Shown here piece after piece: positions 44,696-53,578 of a DNA stretch of 64,000 bases (position 1 is its first letter; each line of letters begins with the position of its first letter). Source of the stretch: CAVYHJ01 sp963768165 [NCBI: uncultured bacterium] (GTDB taxonomy: Bacteria; UBP4; UBA4092); contig CAVYHJ010000026.1 in the NCBI GenBank assembly GCA_963768165.1, positions 620,001 through 684,000 on the forward strand, given 5' to 3'. The notes beneath the pieces were generated by a model. It did not search any database, was not told the DNA's origin, and saw only the letters and a list, made by a program, of their open reading frames with translations. Position numbers and translations under genes: made by a program.

Positions 44696-45970
44696 TCATT
44701 CTTCCAATCGTCCTACATAATCTAAACATTCTAATGTGGCTTCCCGGATAATCGCAACCTTTTCCCGTGTGGTAATTTCCGGATGAATATAGGGGTTCCG
44801 AAAATGCTGTAATCGAATTAACTGATGCGCCAATCGTAACACATCGTCCTCTTTCGATATACCTTTTAACCCCAAAGGATTATTTACTTCCACTTTCCCG
44901 CGAGAATAAACTAGTTCATAATTCCGACCAAAACATAATACCAAAATCCCCATCGCTTTTAAACCATCCGGCTTATACCGGTCCCCATGTTGTATTAATT
45001 TTTCTAAAACTTGTTTGATTTTGTCAACTTGAAAATCCAACTTTTTGGCTTGCTGTAATCGCAACAATTGTTGTTGATAAAATAAATCTATGTTTTTCAT
45101 CCGATTATCAAACATCTTTTCCACTAATTCGCGTATCGTACTACTCTTTAATAGTTTGGGTAATTTATATTGAAGCTTGGATTTTGTTTCATTCTCTACG
45201 GCAAAACAATAGGAAAATCCGATATTCCGGCTAAAATCATATCCCCCAGGAGCCATCTCTTGATAACGAAACAAAAATTCTGCCGTACGCAAGGAGTCCA
45301 TAGATTCCGGTTGCAATTGGTTATATCTTTTCAAATCTTTATCAATGTTAATTTCTAATATACCGGCTTGTACCTGACTAGTCACCTTGACTTGTTCAAT
45401 AACCGCTCGTGATTCTTTCGCCATCGTCGGTTGCTGCAATGTAGATAAAATATCAAAAGCCTCACCTTTGACATAGGAACTTACTCGCTCATCTGAAACC
45501 ATATCACGAATCCTATGCAAAGTCTCATCGTTTGATCCCGTGGTAGAAGACTCTCTCCAAGATTCCAATAAGGTTAACGCTTGTTCATCGGTTCTCTGCC
45601 GTTTCATCGCTTGATCCAATAAAACCGGTAAGGATTCCTTTTCCTGTCCCGCTTGTCCTTTACTCAAAACATACATGGCGCCAAATTCTTTTGCCAACGC
45701 ACCTTCATCAAAAGTACCTACGGCAGATATTAAGATTACTGGAAGAATAGGATAATTTTGCGCCACCTGCCGGATTAAATCCAAACCTTCGGTGCGGGTT
45801 CTCATATCCAAATCGGTAACTAAAACATCCGGACGATTCTTCGCCAAACTTTGTAAAGCGCTTAAACTATCCTCTGCTTCTGATACTTCAAAATGCTTTA
45901 ATTCTAAATTTCGTTTCAAGGCATTTCGATACATGGGATTGTCATCAACTAGTAATACTTTTCCAGCCAT
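44696..45970 (-). CDS. Response regulator with unrecognised C-terminal domain
   Basis: 424 residues: a receiver domain (1-125, with acidic DD near 9, the phosphoacceptor in VTDLDM near residue 55 and the Lys in VLSKGQ) and a large helical C-terminal half with no known DNA-binding motif. Near the end FRNPYIHPE resembles an HEPN-type R-x4-H motif, and the long coiled-coil-like stretch suggests dimerisation. A sensor kinase gene lies 255 bases upstream on the same strand, so they probably form a two-component pair. Output is unknown; RNA cleavage is one possibility. Confidence 0.75.
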   Translation of the reverse strand: MAGKVLLVDDNPMYRNALKRNLELKHFEVSEAEDSLSALQSLAKNRPDVLVTDLDMRTRTEGLDLIRQVAQNYPILPVILISAVGTFDEGALAKEFGAMYVLSKGQAGQEKESLPVLLDQAMKRQRTDEQALTLLESWRESSTTGSNDETLHRIRDMVSDERVSSYVKGEAFDILSTLQQPTMAKESRAVIEQVKVTSQVQAGILEINIDKDLKRYNQLQPESMDSLRTAEFLFRYQEMAPGGYDFSRNIGFSYCFAVENETKSKLQYKLPKLLKSSTIRELVEKMFDNRMKNIDLFYQQQLLRLQQAKKLDFQVDKIKQVLEKLIQHGDRYKPDGLKAMGILVLCFGRNYELVYSRGKVEVNNPLGLKGISKEDDVLRLAHQLIRLQHFRNPYIHPEITTREKVAIIREATLECLDYVGRLEE

Positions 45971-46225
45971 ATTGTATAATTACCGTTTCGAGTAGTAAAC
46001 ATGCTATCACGAACCACTTTTCAAGTCTATAGACTAAACCTTATTCACATACAAAAGATGCTTTTATTTTTCTTTAAACTTCCTATTTGTTTTTCATTAA
46101 AAATAAAAAATTCTGACCTATATCAAACTTGGGAATAGAATTTACTTTAACATTCTTTTCTCTCACCGAATAAATTAGATAAATTCTTGTGAGATAACTT
46201 CTATTAAATCAATGGGATAAATCAA

Positions 46226-48142
46226 TTAAGGGATAATGGGTAGGGAGATGATGAACTCAGCTCCCCCGGAAGGATTATTTTTTGCTGTAATAGTACCTTT
46301 ATGAATTTCACAAATTATGGTATAAACCCAGGCAAGTCCAAGTCCACCAGCAGCTTTTTCTTTTGTGCTATATCCAAATTGAAATATGCGCTGGGTTTCA
46401 CTTTCAGGTAACGGAGACCCGTCTGTGCGTCGGAGACCTGGACCGTTATCTTTCACAGATACCACTATGATTTGTTTAGTATCATCCAAGGTAATATTTA
46501 ATTCAATTAAACCGGAAATGGGGTGATCTGCAGAAGATTTTTTAATCGCATCCAGCGAATTAGTTAACAAATTAAACATTGCCAATTTGAACAAACGAGG
46601 TTCCATCGTAACGCTGGAAAGATTATTCATAAAGTGTGTTTGAATTTCAATTCGTTGGGTCGTTGCCCGACGAAATAATTGCACCAAACGGGTCAACAAC
46701 GGTTCCAGAGAGACTTTCTCGAACACCGGTTTTTCCAAATACATAAAAGAACGATAGACATCCACAATTTCTTGTAACAATTGGGTTCCATGATTGAGTC
46801 CTTTCAATGATTCGTCCACAGCATGATGATTTTTTTCCAAAAATGCTGAATTCAAAGAGTCTGACTGATTTTGAAAAACCGTTTGTAACGTATCCAAATC
46901 CCATCGAATGCTGGCAATAATATTAGTCACGTCATGACCCAAATTCCGTGCCAGATGAATACTCACCAGAGATTTCTCCTGTTCCACAAACCGGCGTTGT
47001 AATTCCTTGGACTGAATGACCAATCGGATTTGTTGAGCCAATGTCACCAACGTGTTATTATCTTTATTATTACTCGGCGATTTTATTTCATTTTGAATAA
47101 CAGCCAAATACCAGGAATCCTTGGCAACGGTTTCAATCTTTTTCATCACAGCAGATTTTCCGTCGATTTTTCCATTCACTAGATTTTGTTCTATCATGTC
47201 AATATTTTTTCCTATTTTAAATTCAATGGGGACATTCCCATCCAATGGATCTTTTTGAGGTTTTATGATTTCAATAGAGTCCTTACCATTACTTTCCTGT
47301 AAGCGAAGCAGATAAGATTGTGGAAATATCTCACGAACCATCTCCAGAGATTTTACTAAAATCTGGTCAATATTCAATGTTGGATTTGTTGCTACTAAAT
47401 CAATCATCCGGAGATTAATGTTTAAGAGATTTGTATTCCGTGCCATCTGATTATAGGCAGTTTCAATCAAGGTGTGCGGATTCTCGATATTGGAGGCGAA
47501 TTTTTCTTTAATCCCTTCCAATTTATCAATGACCCGACGAAAAGGAAGAATAAACCAATATAAGCCAGCGATGTAAAGACCGAATAGTGCAAGTAAGATT
47601 GGGTACACTTTCCAACGATATTTCGTCAAGATATTTTCTATATTAGGATCGTTGACTGGTGAAGTATAGAACATAACAATACCTCCCGAGTCAGGTTGGG
47701 CTAAATCGAACGGCCGCTTACTGTATTCAGAAAAATTCTTGCTGAACAGGGAGTTGTTCAAAGTATTCATAGTTTTCAGTTTCTCAACGTTCTGCGCATT
47801 GACCAACGTATGTTTGGCATCTGATTTCAATTCAATTTTGTAAATAATACTCTGGGGATTGTCCACGATTTTTTGAAAATCCTTCTGGACTTTTGCGATA
47901 TATTCTGCCAATTTATTCCCAGATAGGGTTTGCAACGTGCCTTTTATTTGATCTACATCAAACCGATATAATTCCGAAGAAAATCCAATATTTTCAATAA
48001 TATAGTTTTTCTTTTCGACTTTGAAATTCTGATCCGAGTAATAAATTACCAGACTTAAAGAAACAATTAGTCCAATGGTCGCTAATAATAAAACTACATT
48101 TTTTCGGAACGCGTGTTTTAGATTGGCGGGGGTGGGGAGCAT
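46226..48142 (-). CDS. Membrane sensor histidine kinase
   Basis: 638 residues: TM helix (about 16-35), periplasmic domain (about 36-175), second TM (about 176-200), GAF-like region (about 225-370), dimerisation helix with phosphoacceptor His in ARNLGHDVTN (about residue 402), and a HATPase domain with NSLDAIKK, DNGPGLR and GGLGLAWVYTI. It autophosphorylates and passes the phosphate to a regulator, likely the one at 44696. The input is unknown; no known sensor ligand motif is present. A DUF4911 gene ends 5 bases upstream. Confidence 0.9.
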   Translation of the reverse strand: MLPTPANLKHAFRKNVVLLLATIGLIVSLSLVIYYSDQNFKVEKKNYIIENIGFSSELYRFDVDQIKGTLQTLSGNKLAEYIAKVQKDFQKIVDNPQSIIYKIELKSDAKHTLVNAQNVEKLKTMNTLNNSLFSKNFSEYSKRPFDLAQPDSGGIVMFYTSPVNDPNIENILTKYRWKVYPILLALFGLYIAGLYWFILPFRRVIDKLEGIKEKFASNIENPHTLIETAYNQMARNTNLLNINLRMIDLVATNPTLNIDQILVKSLEMVREIFPQSYLLRLQESNGKDSIEIIKPQKDPLDGNVPIEFKIGKNIDMIEQNLVNGKIDGKSAVMKKIETVAKDSWYLAVIQNEIKSPSNNKDNNTLVTLAQQIRLVIQSKELQRRFVEQEKSLVSIHLARNLGHDVTNIIASIRWDLDTLQTVFQNQSDSLNSAFLEKNHHAVDESLKGLNHGTQLLQEIVDVYRSFMYLEKPVFEKVSLEPLLTRLVQLFRRATTQRIEIQTHFMNNLSSVTMEPRLFKLAMFNLLTNSLDAIKKSSADHPISGLIELNITLDDTKQIIVVSVKDNGPGLRRTDGSPLPESETQRIFQFGYSTKEKAAGGLGLAWVYTIICEIHKGTITAKNNPSGGAEFIISLPIIP

Positions 48143-48146
48143 AAGA

Positions 48147-48377
48147 TCAGGTATCTAGGAATGTCAAATTTATTTGATCTTTAAGATCATTGAGTATTTC
48201 CATGACTTCATTATAAAAATCCGGTGCAATCCAGAATTGAACCAGACCCTTTTTGGAATCATCCGTTCGCATGAGAACAAAGCCTGGATACCCTTCGAGA
48301 ATATCCGATAAAAAACAAATCTCGTGAGGATTTATTCTACAGCGCCGGACAATAGTATCTCGCGGAGCACTGGACAT
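48147..48377 (-). CDS. DUF4911-family small protein
   Basis: 76 residues with the DUF4911 pattern: RINPHEICFLSDILEGYPGFVLMRTDD and a QFWIAPDFYNEVMEILNDL end. The function of the family is not known, but it is often encoded near pilus or two-component genes, as here between pilT and the sensor kinase. It is soluble, with no signal peptide. Confidence 0.75.
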   Translation of the reverse strand: MSSAPRDTIVRRCRINPHEICFLSDILEGYPGFVLMRTDDSKKGLVQFWIAPDFYNEVMEILNDLKDQINLTFLDT

Positions 48378-48432
48378 AGAACTATTTTACACCAAGTAGA
48401 ATGAACTTGGGTAAACTCGGCCAAGGAGAGTT

Positions 48433-49548
48433 TTATTCAACACCGGAAACGGATATCCCTTGTTTGACTTCCCGTGCTTTGACACCGGCAAAAATGCCTT
48501 GTACCGAAAGTTTAAATTCGTCAGGGCTGGTGGCGGCGGCAATAGCCTCTTCATACGTGATTAAATTCTGTTGATAATGCTTGACCAGAGATTGGTTAAA
48601 CGATTGCATCCCGACATGTTCACCCTCTTCAATAAATTTACCCAGGGCGGTAGTTTTCCCTTCCAATAACAATTTTCTTATGCTGGGAGTTACTAACATG
48701 ATTTCTAGTGCCGGAATCCGGCCTACTCCGCTGGCTTTGGTTAATAACCGCATGGAAACCACTCCTTTGAGACATAAGGCTAATTCCATACGAATTTGTT
48801 GATGTAAATATGCCGGGAAATAATTAATAATACGTTCAATAGTAGTGGTCGCATCTATCGTATGGAGCGTTGAAAAGACTAGATGACCAGTTTCCGCTGC
48901 CGAGATAGCCGTTGAAATTGTTTCCAGATCGCGCATTTCACCGATCATGATAACATCAGGTGCTTGACGAACAACATGACGTAACGCTTCGGCAAAAGAA
49001 AGGGTATCTATACCGACTTCACGTTGATTAACAACGGACATATTATCTTCATGAAGAAATTCAATCGGGTCTTCCACACACATAATATGGCATTTTCGAG
49101 TGTTATTAATATGATTGATCATAGAAGCCAGTGTTGTAGATTTTCCACTTCCCGTGGTCCCGGTAACTAATACTAATCCTCGCTGTAACTCCGCCAATTC
49201 CCGAATTACCGGTGGCAAGTTCAATTCTTCAAATGAAAAAGTTGGCCGTTTAACCAACCGGAGCACTACACCGACAGTACCTCGTTGACGAAAAATATTC
49301 ACACGGAACCGGCCTACACCGCTCAACCCATACGCCAAGTCGAGTTCCATGGTTCGTTGGAAACGTGAACGTTGATCGTCATTCATGAATTGTCTGGCAA
49401 GGTCTTCGGTATCTTCAGGTTTTAACGGGGAAGCTTTCATGGGATAGATTTTCCCGTCTACTCTCATAACAGGTGGCCGTCCGACTTTTAAATACAAATC
49501 AGAAGCATTAGAAAATGCCATTTTTTTCAGTAATTCTTCGATTTCCAC
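48433..49548 (-). CDS. pilT: PilT-family pilus retraction ATPase
   Basis: 371 residues of the secretion ATPase family: Walker A GTTGSGKSTT (Lys136), Asp box CVEDPIEF, Walker B MIGEMRDLET, His box LVFSTLHT and the PilT-type TIER-like IERIINYFPA end. PilT depolymerises type IV pili and powers twitching. Its presence implies pili, though no other pil gene is in the window. Length matches PilT rather than PilB. Confidence 0.93.
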   Translation of the reverse strand: MEIEELLKKMAFSNASDLYLKVGRPPVMRVDGKIYPMKASPLKPEDTEDLARQFMNDDQRSRFQRTMELDLAYGLSGVGRFRVNIFRQRGTVGVVLRLVKRPTFSFEELNLPPVIRELAELQRGLVLVTGTTGSGKSTTLASMINHINNTRKCHIMCVEDPIEFLHEDNMSVVNQREVGIDTLSFAEALRHVVRQAPDVIMIGEMRDLETISTAISAAETGHLVFSTLHTIDATTTIERIINYFPAYLHQQIRMELALCLKGVVSMRLLTKASGVGRIPALEIMLVTPSIRKLLLEGKTTALGKFIEEGEHVGMQSFNQSLVKHYQQNLITYEEAIAAATSPDEFKLSVQGIFAGVKAREVKQGISVSGVE

Positions 49549-49635
49549 TTGTCTGAACTCTTCTTTTTAACAGATTTTACTTAAAATTAAACTATTTACG
49601 GAATTATAGTATGAGTTGATAAAACTAGCAAGCTT

Positions 49636-50457
49636 TTACCTTAACATAAAAACGGAAGCCATTCGACCCGATTTCTTACCGTCACGTCGGTGGGAGTAAA
49701 ATAGCTCTTTGTCATGCTGAGTACAATAGGGTGTTGAAAAAATTGAGGCTATTGGAATTCCGGCGTTTTGCAATTGTATTCGATTTACTTCAACCAGGTT
49801 TAATTTGTCTCCTTCAACCGCACTTATGTGGTCCCCATATTCTTCTGAAAATTCTTTGCGAAGGTCATCACTAACTTGATAACAGCAGACATGAATACCT
49901 GCTGAAATCCACGCGGACATACTTTCCGTTTTTGAATTGTAACACTTTTTCATGGCCTGTACTGTTTCAAAAACAATGTGTGATTTTGTTCCCCTCCACC
50001 CTGCATGAACCAAACCAATGGCAGGAGTCGCCCGGTCCAATATAAATATCGGTAGACAATCGGCCGTCAAAACTGCCAAAGGAATATTCTTTGACCCCGT
50101 TACCAGAGCGTCGGTGTTGGCAATCCGACGAATATTATCTTTTGAAAAGGATTCAATTAATTTTGTATCCACAATCGCCACATTATTACTGTGGGTTTGT
50201 TGAGCGTAGACAACTTCCTCCAGAATTATACTCATAGTTTTGAAAAACTTTTCTCGATTTTTCCCTACAATTAAAGGATCATCTCCCGTTGACAGACCCA
50301 AATTCATTGCATTGTATTCTCCACTACTATATCCCCCCAGACGCGTCGAGGTGGCATGGATGACTTGATGAGTGGAGGAAAAAAATTTATTTTGAAGGAC
50401 AACCGTCCCGTTGGGAAAAGAAACTAATTCATCTAATGTCTCCGAATGATTAGACAT
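49636..50457 (-). CDS. pgeF: PgeF-like laccase-domain protein (multicopper-oxidase-type YfiH)
   Basis: 273 residues of the YfiH/DUF152 family: YAQQTHSNNVAIVD, LTADCLPIFI, VHAGWRGT and GIHVCCYQVSDD carry the metal-site Cys and His residues. These proteins edit peptidoglycan precursors or cleave nucleosides. It overlaps by 8 bases the small membrane gene upstream (50450-50620), so translation is coupled. A run of four minus-strand genes ends with it. Confidence 0.85.
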   Translation of the reverse strand: MSNHSETLDELVSFPNGTVVLQNKFFSSTHQVIHATSTRLGGYSSGEYNAMNLGLSTGDDPLIVGKNREKFFKTMSIILEEVVYAQQTHSNNVAIVDTKLIESFSKDNIRRIANTDALVTGSKNIPLAVLTADCLPIFILDRATPAIGLVHAGWRGTKSHIVFETVQAMKKCYNSKTESMSAWISAGIHVCCYQVSDDLRKEFSEEYGDHISAVEGDKLNLVEVNRIQLQNAGIPIASIFSTPYCTQHDKELFYSHRRDGKKSGRMASVFMLR

Positions 50458-50620
50458 TCGTTAATATGTAGACGACTAAAGCGAGAACGAACATTCCGCC
50501 CACTAGTTGAGCAAAGACCCATGCCGCATGTTTAAACTGCTGCATGGGAGAACCGGGAGTTACCAGAAAAACTACCATGGAAATGACAATAGCAATTATA
50601 AAAAAATAAAGAATATTCAT
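50450..50620 (-). CDS. Short two-helix membrane protein (56 residues)
   Basis: 56 residues, easily missed because of length. There are two predicted transmembrane helices, NILYFFIIAIVISMVVFLV (2-20) and WVFAQLVGGMFVLALVVYIL (34-53), with a short loop holding QQFKHAA. It starts on the ATG that shares a base with the stop of the upstream gene (TGATG) and overlaps the pgeF start by 8 bases, so the three are translationally coupled. No known family is recognised. Confidence 0.7.
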   Translation of the reverse strand: MNILYFFIIAIVISMVVFLVTPGSPMQQFKHAAWVFAQLVGGMFVLALVVYILTNV

Positions 50621-51090
50621 CATTTTTTCTTACCTTGAGATTGAGTTTCAATTTCATCGCGGTATAAATCCCATACATTCATAACTACAAAAACATTTAG
50701 GGAACCGGAGACTACCATAAATAATGTCCCGGCCTCATAGGTACTCAAAGAAATATCTCCAAATTTAGCAAAAGGCATTAGGTTGAGAAAAGTCATTATT
50801 CCATTGCCTAACCCAAATATAAAGACCAAAATATTTACAAAATTGAATTCCTGGGAATGAATATCGAAAATCGGCAGGGCAATCTCGCCATGCAATGCCA
50901 TCCCCCCTAAAAACAAACCATTCAATAGTATAAAAAATGCCAGCCCTTTAAGATATTTTCCGGTGAGCCAATGACCCGCGCCGGGTATCAGCCAGCCAAA
51001 GATACAAGCTGTAACCACTTTCGACTTTTGCTGGGGTGTCAATTCGATTTCTGGTAAATCTTGTACGTCTGATTTTGGTTTCGTGCTCAA
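50620..51090 (-). CDS. DUF6677-like membrane protein
   Basis: 156 residues: cytoplasmic Lys/Asp-rich start, then four hydrophobic segments, with the family motif LIPGAGHWLTGKYLKGLAFFILLNG. The GAGHW-type motif occurs in small membrane proteins (TM2/DUF6677-like). It overlaps the nucleotidyltransferase gene upstream by 4 bases and is the second gene of this minus-strand run. Function unknown. Confidence 0.7.
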   Translation of the reverse strand: MSTKPKSDVQDLPEIELTPQQKSKVVTACIFGWLIPGAGHWLTGKYLKGLAFFILLNGLFLGGMALHGEIALPIFDIHSQEFNFVNILVFIFGLGNGIMTFLNLMPFAKFGDISLSTYEAGTLFMVVSGSLNVFVVMNVWDLYRDEIETQSQGKKK

Positions 51091-52061
51091 CTGAAATCTA
51101 CCTCCGATGAATCGCCGACATTGAGTTTATGCAATTTACCGTTGACGATGGCATTATCCCCGATTAATGATTCCGTTAACAAGATATTTTTTACAACGGC
51201 ATTTTTATTAATAATTGTATCTTTGATAACGGAATTCGTTACAATTGTGTTATCCGCGATAGAGACATAGGGACCAATTACTGAATTTTGTATAGTGACT
51301 GATGGGGCAATGGAAACCGGTGGGATAACGATACTCCCGGGAATGGAAGTCTTTTTTTTAAATTCATCCAGTAGGAACCGGTTAGTCTGCAATAAGGTTT
51401 CCAATTTCCCACAGTCATACCATCCGTCTACAAGAAAAGTTTTCATCTTTTCCCCGCGTTGAATCATCTCTTGGAAAGCATCCGTTAATTGATATTCGCC
51501 TTTGGTACGGATATTTTTTTGAATTAAATCTTCCAGACATTTAAATAATAGACGGCTATTTTTAATGTAATTAATTCCCACAATTGCCAGGTCAGTAGGC
51601 GGTTTATCCGGCTTTTCAATCATGCTCTTAATAAATCCATTGCTCATTTCCACGATTCCAAACCGGTGAGGGTCACGTACGCTTTTTACTCCAATCGAAC
51701 TATATTGGCCTTTTAAGACACTCCGCAAATCTGCCTTAAATACTGTATCCCCATAGATAATCAGAACCGGCTCATTCTTAATATGTTTACGAGTCAAATA
51801 AATGGCATGACCCAATCCCAATAACTCTTCCTGTTTTATGTAATAGGCTTTGAAACGATACGTTTTATCCACATACTCCTGAATCATATCACCGAGATAG
51901 CCGGTAATAAATACAATTTCTTTTACACCGATACTTTCTAATTCATCGAGAATATGACCGAGAATCGGCTTTCCCGCCACGTGAATTAGCGCTTTAGGAA
52001 CGGTATGTGTATGCGGTTTAAGACGAGTTCCCGCTCCAGCTACCGGTATGATTGCTTTCAT
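51087..52061 (-). CDS. Sugar-1-phosphate nucleotidyltransferase
   Basis: 324 residues: nucleotidyltransferase domain with GAGTRLKPHTHTVPKALIHVAGKPI, the product-binding loops and GWYDCGKLETLL, followed by a left-handed beta-helix end (IAPSVTIQNSVIGPYVSIADNTIV). The product class is UDP- or dTDP-glucose type (GlmU- or RfbA-like). The missing acetyltransferase residues suggest nucleotidyl transfer only. It starts at 52061 and overlaps the next gene by 4 bases. Confidence 0.85.
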   Translation of the reverse strand: MKAIIPVAGAGTRLKPHTHTVPKALIHVAGKPILGHILDELESIGVKEIVFITGYLGDMIQEYVDKTYRFKAYYIKQEELLGLGHAIYLTRKHIKNEPVLIIYGDTVFKADLRSVLKGQYSSIGVKSVRDPHRFGIVEMSNGFIKSMIEKPDKPPTDLAIVGINYIKNSRLLFKCLEDLIQKNIRTKGEYQLTDAFQEMIQRGEKMKTFLVDGWYDCGKLETLLQTNRFLLDEFKKKTSIPGSIVIPPVSIAPSVTIQNSVIGPYVSIADNTIVTNSVIKDTIINKNAVVKNILLTESLIGDNAIVNGKLHKLNVGDSSEVDFS

Positions 52062-52175
52062 TAAATAAATCCTTTTTTATCAAATTTATAGAACTTTCAA
52101 ATATATCACAGATAATCAAGTGTCTCAAAAAGATAATACGAAATTGGGAGAAAAGACTAATATTCTTGGCACATT

Positions 52176-52526
52176 TTATCCCGGAGGCCAGGACATTTGC
52201 CGACCACCTAATAAATGCAAATGAATATGATAGACCGCTTGTCCGGCATCTTTGTTACAGTTCATCACCACACGGAATCCGGAAGAATCAATTTTGGCTT
52301 CCTTTGCTAATTGGTTGGCCACTAGAAAAAGCTGACCGACAATATCTTTATCCCCTTCAGAGATATCCAAGTTAGTGGCAACATGCTTTTTGGGAATAAT
52401 CAGAATATGCGTGGGGGCTTGTGGATTAATATCATGGAAGGCATATACATTTTGATCCTCGTATGCCTTCTTACTCGGGATTTCACCTTTAATAATTTTA
52501 CAAAATAAACAGTCTGAATTAGTCAT
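52176..52526 (-). CDS. HIT-family nucleotide hydrolase (HinT-like)
   Basis: 116 residues: CLFCKIIKGEIPSKKAYE start with two Zn-type Cys, and the histidine triad HIHLHLLGG near the end. It hydrolyses purine nucleoside phosphoramidates or related dinucleotides. I start at the ATG at 52526, behind AGGAG; a longer frame upstream reads through the neighbouring gene. It is directly after a sulfite-oxidase-like gene on the same strand. Confidence 0.9.
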   Translation of the reverse strand: MTNSDCLFCKIIKGEIPSKKAYEDQNVYAFHDINPQAPTHILIIPKKHVATNLDISEGDKDIVGQLFLVANQLAKEAKIDSSGFRVVMNCNKDAGQAVYHIHLHLLGGRQMSWPPG

Positions 52527-52531
52527 AATTT

Positions 52532-53134
52532 TTACTCCTGTGACGAAAATCGTTCTTCTTTCCATGGGTCGGCATCGTTATGATACCCATTCGCTTCCCA
52601 AAATCCGCGGGAATTTTCCGCGAGAAATTCTATTCCATTAATCCATTTAGCAGATTTCCAAGCATATTTTTTTGGGATAATTAGTCGGCAAGGACCACCG
52701 TGTTCCGCGTTTAGCGGCATTCCTTCCCAACGATGGGCTAACAAACAATCCTCATCTAAAAAAACATCCAACGGCATATTGGTTGTATATCCGCCATAAC
52801 AATGGGCCATGACAAATTTGGATTCCGGTTTGATCTTTACCAACTTGACTAATTCTTTGGTCGTCACCCCTTCCCATAAATTATCCAATCGGCTCCAAGT
52901 TGTAACACAATGAAAATCGGCTTTAATTTTAACTTGAGGTAACGCCATGAATTGATTCCAATCCAACTCAATCGGTTGTTCGACCAACCCGAAAAGCCGG
53001 AATTTCCATTTTTGTGTGGCTATTTTCGGTGTCTGTCCATAGGTGAGTACCGGAAAACCTGTGGTCAATCTTTGCCCCGGTGGAGTTCGTTTTCGAAGAG
53101 GATCATTCTCTTCTACTTTCTGAAATACAGACAT
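52532..53134 (-). CDS. Sulfite-oxidase-like molybdopterin protein
   Basis: 200 residues of the SUOX/MsrP molybdenum-pterin fold: WKFRLFGLVEQP, then KADFHCVTTWS with Cys76 as the metal ligand, HGGPCRLIIPKKYAWKSAKWI and a C-terminal GYHNDADPWKEERF. It has no Tat signal and no haem domain, so it is a soluble cytosolic member of the sulfite oxidase-like oxidoreductase class. The substrate is unknown. It is the first gene of a short minus-strand pair with the HIT protein. Confidence 0.88.
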   Translation of the reverse strand: MSVFQKVEENDPLRKRTPPGQRLTTGFPVLTYGQTPKIATQKWKFRLFGLVEQPIELDWNQFMALPQVKIKADFHCVTTWSRLDNLWEGVTTKELVKLVKIKPESKFVMAHCYGGYTTNMPLDVFLDEDCLLAHRWEGMPLNAEHGGPCRLIIPKKYAWKSAKWINGIEFLAENSRGFWEANGYHNDADPWKEERFSSQE

Positions 53135-53159
53135 CTTTCCAAACCTCGCTCATTATTAT

Positions 53160-53528
53160 TTATAACTGACTAGGACTTATTCCTACCGCCACAATACTAC
53201 AAGCCACAATCGGAGTGACTCCCAATTTCTGTGCTTTTTCATATAGTTCATTACTTTCCGTACCGGGATTTAGATAGACTTCCTTAATCCCTTTTTTCGC
53301 TATTTCTTCAATCACTTTTAAACCCACTTGTGGCAGAATATAGAAACTGGCTTGCTCAATGGGTCCGGGTACTTCCAATACCGACTTATACGCTTTCAAC
53401 CCTTCAATCACTTCCTCTTTGGGATTAATAGGATAAACCGTATACCCCTTTTGCAAATAGGCCCGCACCGCCTTATTTCCAAACTTTTCATGGTTATTTG
53501 ACGCACCGATGATTGCTATAGAAGGCAT
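53160..53528 (-). CDS. CoA-binding (Rossmann) protein
   Basis: 122 residues: IAIIGASNNHEKFGNKAVRAYLQKGYTVYPINP, the CoA-binding Rossmann fold of succinyl-CoA synthetase-like proteins, ending in VACSIVAVG. Single-domain family members are widespread and of unclear function. I start at the ATG at 53528; the frame extends upstream to 53558 without better support. It is divergent from the ABC exporter operon. Confidence 0.88.
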   Translation of the reverse strand: MPSIAIIGASNNHEKFGNKAVRAYLQKGYTVYPINPKEEVIEGLKAYKSVLEVPGPIEQASFYILPQVGLKVIEEIAKKGIKEVYLNPGTESNELYEKAQKLGVTPIVACSIVAVGISPSQL

Positions 53529-53578
53529 ATTGTATTGTAGCAAATTTAACCAAAGCATGAAATAATTAATATATAACC

